Source: Pseudogymnoascus destructans (taxonomy: Eukaryota; Ascomycota; Leotiomycetes; Thelebolales; Thelebolaceae). From it: 64,000 nt of DNA. The notes beneath the pieces were generated by a model. It did not search any database, was not told where the DNA came from, and saw only the letters and a program-made list of their open reading frames with translations. Where the stretch lies: positions 806,001 through 870,000 of the forward strand of contig NW_020167528.1 of assembly GCF_001641265.1 (NCBI RefSeq). Reading direction: 5' to 3'. Each line of letters opens with the position of its first letter. Within the stretch, counting starts at the first letter, position 1. Below, in pieces: positions 54,269 through 64,000 of this stretch. Position numbers and translations under genes: made by a program.

Positions 54269-55005
54269 CATCGGGAAACCAGGCAAGGTTCAGATCTGAT
54301 GAGTCGTGTTTGAAGTTCAAACAGGGAAAGGAAAAGTTGTGAGTGTAAGGATAGATTCATATGAAAAGGGAAGCTCGAGCAAAAAGTGAAAAGTAGATCA
54401 TTAATCGAGTATCGCCTTGGGGCGCGTAGACGCCTCTTTTCGCTTTGTAGTTGGCATTAATAAATTACAAAACTAATAACGCAAATCCTGTCCGTAACTT
54501 AGCTCAAGCAGATTTTCCAAACAACCACTGAATAGCTTCCAGTGATTGTTGTGGTTATGCCCATCAGAGGTTCATGGGTTGGAGCTGACTGGGATGTGTT
54601 CGAGTTGAAATTATTGGAGTCGAGTCACGTGCATTCCCCGTCATTGGTCAACCCCACATCTACGTTCAAGGCTCGGTCCCCCATGACTTGCGAGGATGGA
54701 TGCAGGATCAAATTGTCCCTCGGCTCCCAAGCCCCAGACTAGAACCGCGACTCGCTGACGCCGTGGTCGAGAGACGTTTACCCCAATAATTCCTTGAACC
54801 ATTGTACAACTCATTGCGACTCCAGCGTTCAGTTACTCGAAGCATATTCTGTATATAATTCGTCATATATTTTGGCTCCTTCAGTCTCGGAGCCACACAG
54901 TTACCTCGGGCACATGCTGAAGAGTCGGAGATGAAACTGTGAACTTAACGCGCAAACTACAACACTTCATATCCCTTGCTTATACAGCGCCGGCAACCCT
55001 CCAGA
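54269..55005. other. Intergenic, PEX6 promoter side
   Basis: BTB 3' flank and PEX6 5' flank. No gene or repeat recognised. Confidence 0.45.
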
Positions 55006-58000
55006 ATGACGGCTATTATCCAGCATACCCCGATAGCGAACAGGCGCAAGCGCAAGAGAAGACGTCGTCAGGACAAGTCTGCGGTGTTCGCTAGACTGGT
55101 GCTGGATGACCATGTCCGAGGCGATGTGGGGATTGTGTCCGAAGACCTCTATAACGAGCTCTTTCCCTCCCAAGACCAGCGTAAGTGGCTGCATCGGTTA
55201 CGAGTTATTCAGTCGGCTAACAGTGGAATCAAGAAGACGAAACAAACGGCGATGGACCCGTCGGCATACCCGACCTTGCACACATTGCGATATCCCCGAA
55301 AGCCCCCTTCACATCCGTGGACGAAATTAGCTGGACAGTCGTGCCCGTGAGGCCATCAAGCGCCCTCGCCACCAATACCATACAATTCGCGCCCAGCTCT
55401 GTCGCCCTACAAGGCTTTGCCGAAGAGCTCCAACGCACGACTCCGTCGAAACTGCTCAGTCACAGCCGCAGCGGGATCGAAATCTGGGCACTTGACGTGT
55501 TACCCCTGACATTGGACACTGTGTTCGTCACTCTCGAAGCTAGCCTAGCCAAACGACTTGAAAATGGCGAGGGGACGTTCCATAAAGAGCACCCGCTTGC
55601 CAACGGCAATCACGCAAATGGAAAGAGCGCTGTGCCGGAAGACCGACTCAGCTCGGCAATTCGAGAGGCACTGTCCTCATTGAAGGTTGTGCACGCAGGT
55701 GACTTTTTCCCGCTTCCCCTGGCGCCGCATTCTATCACGCATGTTTTGCCCCCACCAGCAAAGGTGACTCTGTGTGAGCCAGTCGCACAGGGCATCTTGT
55801 CGCCAAATACGCGAATCATTGTCACGCAGACGGGGCACCACACGAGGACTGTCAGGAAGGCGTCTAATATGTCCCTGAGGCGCGTTCTAGACCAGGTCAC
55901 TGAGGTAGATGAGGATACCTCGAATGAGCAGTTCTTTTCGGCCGCCGAAGACCGCTACAAAACCGATGCAGCTCCTGAAGATGATTCGATGACAGAGACC
56001 GAGGCCGAAGATCAAGACCTTGACGATACGGACAATCTGTCTGACGATTCTATGGATGAGATGATTTCTTTACAAGCTCCAATGCTACCGTCCTCGAACA
56101 GTGGCATGGCTACGCCTCTCGGCCCTGGCCGTAGAACCAATGGCATTGCAACTCCCGGGTCGGTATTTTCAAATTACACCGCGACAACAGCGCGAGTTGG
56201 TGGCCAGCGGGGAAGACTCTTCAAAGCGCAAGGTCTAATGAGCCCTCTCCCTGAAGAGCTGCTCCGCCCTACTCCTCCAGCCGACGATGACGATGAAGCA
56301 CGCATCTACGTTGACGTAAACTCGCTCACCAAGATCGGCTGCTTCTCAGGCGACTGGGTACGCCTAGAGACTGCCTCTGAGCCGCCTGAGCAAGGCATTG
56401 GTCTATGGACACTGGGTAGCTTTGGGCAGGCGCAGGATGAGGACTTCATCTGGCGACCGGTCAAGGTTTACAGTTTGCCAGAGGGATACTGGCACAGGGC
56501 CGTCACCAAGATACCATCTAGCAGAGGGTCGAAGAGGATGTCATTCTTCGACTCGCAGGTGTCGAAACCCACGAGCCCGACAGTCTATCTTTCACCAATA
56601 TTGTTGGCCAATCTAGATAGCACGCCATATGTGCGCTTGTCGACCCTGAAGCAGACCCAGACGTTAGGGAAGGCCTCATTACCGAAGATTACCAACACTT
56701 CGCTGCCACCCGTTGCCCGCGAGGTGACCTTCGCAAAGATCGCTACACCTTTGGCTACTGAGAAGACTCTACAAACTGCAGCTATTAGCGGCCTCAAGCG
56801 ACACTTTACTCAGAGAGCGAGGGTTGTCAAGGCTGGAGATATCGTCGGAATTCCGATCGATGAGGCGCTGGGAAGGACATTATTCCAGACTTCATCGGGC
56901 AAAGAGGACGCGATAACAGACGACATGCTAGCCAATCCTGATCAGCAGGGGACCGGTTTGACGAAATCTACTGGGGTTATTTGGTTCAAGGTTAGCCATA
57001 TCACGCACGCACGACGTGAAGAGGTTGAGGACCCTGAGGACGATATCTGGGGCGGCGTAGCAGCTATTGATTTCTCCCAGACGCAAATGGCTGCAGCTGG
57101 GACGGAAAAGAGCCGCTTGCCACCGACGAAGGATAGCCCTTGGGAGCACTACTTCAAGCTGCGAGCGGTCTCTAAATCTAGCTCTGATGCTTTGGCCCCG
57201 GCTATGCCAGAGCCTCAGCCTCAGCACATCACTCCTCTCCGTCGCCAGCTGCGAGAACTGGTCGCTGCTGCGACAAGCGCGAGGTCAATCCACCTGAAGC
57301 TGCCGCCACTGGCTATCCTGCTTGTGTCTACCCAGAGGAACATTGGCAAAGCAACGCTCGCTAGCAGAGCCTGTTCCGACATCGGCCTTCACAGCTTCAC
57401 CATCGACGCGTATGACATTGTCAGCGAAGGTGGAGCGGGAGGTGACGTTAAGACAGAAGGGTTCCTCAAGGCGCGTGCTGATCGCGCCCTGACCTGCGGC
57501 GCGGAGAACACGGCGCTCGTAGTCCGCCACATCGAGGCCCTGGCGGCCGAGCGGATGATCGCGGCTCTGAAGGACGTCCTCGCCGACTCCCGCGTCATCA
57601 TCGCGACAACAACGGATGTGGACAAGGTACCTGATGGAATCCGCAGCCTGTTCACTCACGAGCTCGACATGCACGCACCCGATGAGGGCGAGCGTGAGAG
57701 CATCCTCCGCAGCATCGTCGATGACCGCGGCGTCTCCCTCTCAACTGACGTAGAGCTCGGCGGCGTAGCCGTCAAAACCGCCGCCCTCGTCGCTGGTGAT
57801 CTAGTTGACGTCGTGGACCGTGCCCTGGTGGCACGCCACACTCGCCTCGAAAGCCTCGCTACCTCGGCCGCCTCGGCCGCCCTCCCCGTCTCCGTGCGCG
57901 ACGTGCAGCTCTCCGGTGGCCCATCGCGCAGCCTCACCAGCGCCGATTTCAACCACGCTGTCGAGCACGCGCGCCAGAACTTTGCTGACGCCATTGGTGC

Positions 58001-59195
58001 GCCTAAGATACCGAACGTCACGTGGGACGATGTCGGTGGTCTCGCGCACGTCAAGGATGCTGTCATGGAGACTATCCAGCTGCCCCTTGAGCGCCCTGAG
58101 CTGTTTGCTAAGGGTATGAAGAAGCGCTCTGGTATCCTGTTCTACGGTCCACCTGGTACGGGTAAGACGCTGTTGGCCAAGGCCATCGCAACTGAGTTCG
58201 CGCTCAATTTCTTCTCCGTCAAGGGCCCCGAGCTGCTCAACATGTACATCGGAGAGTCTGAGGCGAACGTGCGCCGTGTGTTCCAGCGGGCGCGCGACGC
58301 GAGGCCCTGCGTCGTCTTCTTCGACGAGCTTGACTCTGTCGCGCCGAAGCGTGGTAACCAGGGTGACAGTGGGGGTGTCATGGACCGCATCGTGTCTCAG
58401 CTGTTGGCGGAGCTGGATGGTATGAGCGACGGCGATGATGGCGGCGGCGGCGTGTTCGTCATCGGCGCGACGAATCGCCCGGATCTTCTGGATGCAGCGC
58501 TGCTCCGTCCAGGTCGCTTCGATAAGATGCTCTATCTTGGTGTGAGCGATACACACGACAAGCAGGCGACGATCATGGAGGCGTTGACCAGGAAGTACGT
58601 ATCCCCTCTTTTATTCCCTTTGTCCGTCTCGACCAGACGATACTAACACTACCCCAGATTCACCATGTCCCCCACCCTCTCGCTCCCACGCATCGCCACC
58701 CATCTCCCCTTCACCTACACCGGAGCCGACTTCTACGCCCTCTGCTCCGACGCCATGCTCAAAGCCGTAACACGCCAAGCCTCCGCCGTAGACGCACAAG
58801 TCAAAACCATCAACTCCCAGCGCGCCCCCGACGACACAGTCACGACGGCGTATTTCTTCGACCACTACGCAAAGCCCGCAGATGTGGCTGTGGTGGTTAC
58901 GGAAGAGGATTTCATGGCTGCGCAGCAGGAGCTGGTGCCTAGTGTTAGTGCGAAGGAGTTGGAGCATTACACGAAGGTGCGGGCGCAGTTTGAGGCTGTT
59001 CCGGAGGGGAGCGGGGGCTCGGGGGGTGTAGATGGGAAGAGGGCTAATGGGGTGGTGGAGAAGAAGTTGGTGAATGGGCGGCCGAGGAGTAGTGGGAAGG
59101 GGAAGGGGAAGGGGAAGGCGAGGATGGAGGATGAGGATGAGGGAGTGGCTGTTGGTGGGTTTGGGAGGGCGGAGGATGATGAGGATTTGTATTAG
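55006..59195 (+). CDS. PEX6: Peroxisomal AAA ATPase Pex6
   Basis: Three exons: 55006-55180, 55234-58594 and 58658-59195, with 53- and 63-nt introns (the second with a TACTAAC branch site), giving about 1357 residues. The N-terminus has a basic run (RRKRKRRRR) and ARLVLDDHVRGDVGIVSEDLYNELFP as in fungal Pex6. D1 (about residues 710-900) is a degenerate AAA module. D2 has GPPGTGKTLLAKAIA (Walker A), VVFFDELDSVAPKRG (Walker B with DE), ATNRPDLLDAALLRPGRFD (sensor and Arg-finger region), and the last exon gives FTYTGADFYALCSDAM (second region of homology). With Pex1 it pulls ubiquitinated Pex5 from the peroxisome membrane. The C-tail is Gly/Lys-rich. Confidence 0.93.
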
Positions 59196-59655
59196 GGGAG
59201 GGTGGTGGTGTGTTATGATGCGCGTATATATGGGTTGCATGTAGGGATGTATTTATAGTAATCTTATCGGAGGTCTCGTCCCTATCTACTTGTATGGAAT
59301 CCAACGCCGTACATGCTCCCCAACCGTGATAGTTGCGCGAGTTGGCCAAGTACACTGCCTAGCCACCCGCCTTCCAGCCGGAGACGAGCGCTCACTCAAA
59401 TGTCTACAGTATAGCGCGGAGGCTCCTAGGGGGCCGTTTGTGTATAGTAAATGTGTTGCTCATTGGGATAGCGACAACCATGTGTCGCCAAACTAGTAAT
59501 ATGGTACTAACTGAGAGAGTCCCACTCATCGATATCAATCGCTCCGCTCCCGCGTGCATCCCAGATAGACCACCTGGGTATAATATTTATATATACATCG
59601 TGCCCAAGGGACGCCATCCAGGCACATCCCCCTTCCCAGAAGAGAAGACCCAGCC
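59196..59655. other. Convergent 3' intergenic region
   Basis: Between the 3' ends of PEX6 (+) and the Cys-rich gene (-). No feature recognised. Confidence 0.45.
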
Positions 59656-60267
59656 TCATTCCCCCTCCTTCCACAGGCACCCCAAACACCGCACCTCCCC
59701 CTCCTCTCCCCTCTCAACACAACATCGACTGCAAACGACCTCGTAATGTGACGTGCCACCTCCCCATTCCCGTTCCCCCCTCCCATCTTCATTTTTCTCC
59801 CCACCACTCTCCTCCATCTCATCACCCCTACCCTCCTTTCCACTCCCACCACACCGCCTAACACAAACACAGCACACCCTCCCCCCACACCCATCACACG
59901 CCCCAAACCCGCCCCCAAGTAAGTCCCCCTTCACCCGCGGCCGGCGCGCACATACCACACAGGGCGATAAGTCCAGTTTCACCTCTATCGCCACCTGGTT
60001 CCCCCCCACCCATCCACTCTTCCCATCTCCCATCCCGTCCTCCGACAATATATCACGTTGTTGGTCCCATAATCCCCACCCCTCATCCCCCTCGCGCCGT
60101 CGCCAGCTCCCCCCGTCGCAGCGGACTCGTTTGACGCTCCCGGCTCGTAGTAGGCGGGGTTTGAGTATACTCCTCCCCTCCCCTGTTGTGATGTGTGGAG
60201 AACCTGCGTCGTCGCGCTTGCGTTTCATTGCGTGTGGTGGTGGAGGAAATGTGAGACGTGTCGGCAT
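59656..60267 (-). CDS. Conserved-looking Cys-rich zinc-binding protein
   Basis: 203 residues from ATG 60267 (MPTRLTFPPPP); the open frame goes further upstream but without an ATG-supported homologous start. A basic segment (MKRKRDD, RSILKPRLLRAGSVKRVRCDGG) is followed by a Cys-pair domain: CVVCARRPRVKGDLLGG, CDGCGGRVCCVCVRRC and VVCSRCCVERGEEGEVRCLGC. At least ten Cys in CxxC pairs suggest a treble-clef or RING/FYVE-like zinc fold. I believe similar proteins occur widely in Ascomycota as hypothetical proteins, but I cannot name one. The basic N-terminus could direct it to the nucleus. Confidence 0.65.
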   Translation of the reverse strand: MPTRLTFPPPPHAMKRKRDDAGSPHITTGEGRSILKPRLLRAGSVKRVRCDGGSWRRREGDEGWGLWDQQRDILSEDGMGDGKSGWVGGNQVAIEVKLDLSPCVVCARRPRVKGDLLGGGFGACDGCGGRVCCVCVRRCGGSGKEGRGDEMEESGGEKNEDGRGEREWGGGTSHYEVVCSRCCVERGEEGEVRCLGCLWKEGE

Positions 60268-61269
60268 CGTCGCGGTGGTTTGTGCGGGTGGGAGGTTTCG
60301 AGGTGGGTCGTGTGGTCCTGGTCGTGAGCGTGTAGTTCTCTTCTTCCGTTTCAGTATAAGAGTATGTGTGTCGATGTATGTGTGTTCGATCTGTATCCCT
60401 CGTTGCGCCCCTTGCTTGCTGTTCACTGTGTTGCGCAGGCACCAGGTGTTCCGTCTTCGTCTCGAGGTTGGCGTCGAGCAAACCGCTCTACCCCCTTTCA
60501 AGCCGATTCTACAACGTTGTAGAAGCACAGCCAAAGCCAAGTTGAAGACAAGTTCGTGTCTCCCTGGCTTGTCGCTCGAGGCGTGTTGTGGCGACAGGAG
60601 GCCCGGGAAACGGCAAACAATTGACAGCTTGGTCGAGATGGAAATGGGATGGGCGCCGTTTGTTTTAGTCCGACGACGACCCTGGCGGTTGGACCCGGCG
60701 CAAGGGGGCGTGGGAGGTTCGTGCGTATCGATAACGCGCGCGAAAAATCACATTAATCTAACTTAAGTTAGTTATGGTTAATTAACATTCTTAATTCCCC
60801 TTACTTGTTCGTCCCTAATTCTTTTTACTATCCGCATCAGACTTCCTATACGCCCATCTCGATATTTACCTTGCGAAAGTGCATACATCTAAAATGTCTA
60901 TCAAGGAAACATTTGCCAGTCCAACCGGCGAATTGTTTGCGCACCATTTTTCCATGTTCAGGCGAGGCGTGATGAGGATACGCAGACCATGTGGTGGTTC
61001 AAACGACTCCATGTGTAGATATGAAGACTCTGGCCTGGCAGATACGCTGAAGGATCGTGGTTATACACCTTGGAGCGCACAGAGATCCCCCAAGGATCTG
61101 GCAAGTTGTGGTATTCCCCGAGTTAAGTCTGTATGAACAGCGACATGAGAGGGCGTTTTTATGAGAGAAAGTTTAGACAGCGGCGCCTTCGAGCACGAGG
61201 TGACGCGGGGGGTATAGCCATTTCATCATCTACTCAGTATCCGCCTGTCGGCTCGGCCGTTGTGGGCAT

Positions 61270-61329
61270 GACGCTGAACTGCGGGACGCTGTACTGCGGG
61301 ACGCTGAACTGCGGGACGCTGAACTGCGG
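61270..61329. repeat. 15-bp tandem repeat, 4 copies
   Basis: GACGCTGAACTGCGG repeated four times with one A-to-T change in the second copy. Confidence 0.95.
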
Positions 61330-61555
61330 GACGTGGCGAGTGGCTGGTTCAGGGACACGTGCTCGGGACGGAGATGGCGAAATGCAACTGGCAAAGCTAG
61401 TGGAAGGACATGCATATTGCACGTTGCTGTTTGTGGGTTGGGATGGAATCTAGGGAGGGGGCGGTACTGGAGATGCGTTAGTATGATGACATGAGATCTA
61501 GGATCCAACACAACACAACACACAACACGTGGGTGCTTCGCTGTGGCTTAGGTAG

Positions 61556-61735
61556 ACTTGTGAGCCTCGCTCTTTCTCTGCTATAGACTCTGCTATAGAC
61601 TCTGCCATAAACTTGTGAGCCTCGCCCCTTCTCCGCTATCGACTCTGCTATATATAGACTCTGCCATAAACGTGTGAGCCTCGCTCTTTCTCTGGTATAG
61701 ATGGACTCTGCCATAAACTTGTGAGCCTCGCCTCT
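61556..61735. repeat. Degenerate minisatellite, about 3-4 units
   Basis: Units contain TTGTGAGCCTCGC, TTCTC-GCTAT and GACTCTGCCATAAAC, with unit lengths between about 45 and 65 bp. Confidence 0.85.
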
Positions 61736-62037
61736 TCCTCTTTCTCCCTATGACAAATGTAAATTCATATTTGAGGCAGACTAAGAGCCGCCGGAGGACT
61801 TGCATGAATGTGCCGTCCTATTATTGGCTTCAGCATCGGAAAGGGCGATGAACCTCACATCACAATAAACCCACTTCTTCCTTCTAGAAGACAATCTATC
61901 GTTTCTTTTATTTCCTTTTGTTCTTTGTTAGTAAATGTATGGAGTACGCTCTAAGATGGGAGGTGGGGGGACCACCATGCCATTTCACTCCGACTCCGAC
62001 GACCTCGTGCCTACTTAAGGGACCTGGGGTGGATTAG

Positions 62038-62165
62038 AGGACACTAGAGGATACTTAGAGTTCTCTAGGGGGCTCTAGAGGACTCTAGGGGGCTCTAGAG
62101 GACTTAGGGGGCTCTAGAGGACTTAGGGGCTCTAGAGGACTTAGGGGACTCTAGAGGACACTAAT
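62038..62165. repeat. TCTAGAGGACT-type short tandem repeat
   Basis: Six to eight variants of CTCTAGAGGACTTAGGGG in tandem, with CTAGAG palindromes. Confidence 0.9.
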
Positions 62166-62623
62166 GGGGACTAGTGTCAATTAAGATAACAAGGGGTTCT
62201 GTCCCTCCATGCTTCAGTTGGGTCTTATTGCCCTTTTACTGTCATCCCATTGGTTGTCCACTTTTTATGCCAAGATCCCTGCCAAGCTCCCGTCCCCATT
62301 TATTACCTCCTTGGTATAAGTTGCCTAGACTTTCTCTTGCCAGCCTTAATTCTTAGGTCTGCCCATATCCCGTGTATCAAATCCCACGTGGGTTGATACT
62401 GTATTCTGGCTCGTCCAGAATCACAACGAGCTGGGTGATTTTGTTTCCTTATTCCACGACATTGGTTATTCTTCCGTCCAGCCTTTCTTCGCCAAAGGTT
62501 AGTCGCCACGATTAACACGCGCCTGCGCGCCCACCATGAGTATATATATGTCATGTTCGCCATTAAATGCATTGACAAGATCAACCCATTCTAAGCCGAC
62601 CAACCAACAGCTAAGCCGCCAAC

Positions 62624-64000
<1,377 letters not shown>

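Larger units (their letters stand above)
60268..62623. other. Intergenic with short tandem repeats
   Basis: No gene recognised over 2.35 kb. It contains four copies of a 15-bp unit GACGCTGAACTGCGG (61270-61329), a degenerate 40- to 60-bp repeat around CTCTGCCATAAACTTGTGAGCCTCGC (61556-61735), and CTCTAGAGGACTTAGGGG repeats (62038-62165). A hairpin ATTCTGG-N5-CCAGAAT lies at 62403-62421. Possible starts such as ATG 60894 give frames without a family signature. The last 150 bp include TATATATA near 62542, close to the symporter gene. Confidence 0.5.

Overview
This window looks like nuclear DNA of a filamentous ascomycete (Pezizomycotina; Leotiomycetes is my guess, not shown). The evidence is short introns of about 45-130 nt with GT..AG ends and CTAAC-type branch sites, a Zn2Cys6 regulator, fungal-type ERG26, PEX6, pho-4 and L-rhamnose genes, and transposons decayed by C-to-T and G-to-A changes that leave many TAG, TAA and TGA codons, as repeat-induced point mutation (RIP) does. 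I saw no rRNA, tRNA or CRISPR array.

Layout. 1-7.15 kb is a graveyard of RIP-decayed elements: a Ty3/gypsy chromovirus on +, a pogo/Tigger transposon on -, and LTR remnants. 8.6-20.2 kb is a housekeeping block: an MCT-type MFS transporter, an ELMO/CED-12 protein, ERG26, an SH3BGR-like thioredoxin-fold protein, a peroxisomal 2-hydroxyacyl-CoA lyase whose AKL C terminus appears only after splicing, and an unknown low-complexity protein. 20.6-28.75 kb is a transposon island whose outer ends carry the same pogo-type terminal sequence in inverted orientation. Inside are two pogo elements, a hAT element interrupted by an antisense SNF2-helicase gene fragment, and a PIF/Harbinger element.

28.9-41.2 kb holds a Zn2Cys6 transcription factor, a small Ser/Thr-rich protein gene, a minisatellite of about 1 kb, and what looks like a complete non-phosphorylating L-rhamnose pathway: LRA3 (L-rhamnonate dehydratase), LRA1 (L-rhamnose 1-dehydrogenase), LRA4 (2-keto-3-deoxy-L-rhamnonate aldolase) and LRA2 (L-rhamnono-gamma-lactonase). 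Together they would take L-rhamnose to pyruvate and L-lactaldehyde. LRA3 and LRA1 share a TCGG-N17-CCGA inverted repeat upstream, and the LRA4/LRA2 divergent promoter has two related CGG/CCG pairs, so control by one binuclear-cluster regulator is a testable idea.

41.2-44.2 kb has a possible small gene, an intronless HAD phosphatase of bacterial type (transfer candidate), a truncated SDR and a truncated kinase-like gene. 44.26-50.7 kb is one gypsy element that had inserted into a Tigger element and was then split by a 3-kb inversion. A Helitron-like remnant and a dead BTB gene follow, then a BTB paralogue, PEX6, a conserved Cys-rich protein gene and, at the right edge, a pho-4-type Na+/phosphate symporter with a hexanucleotide array in its first intron.
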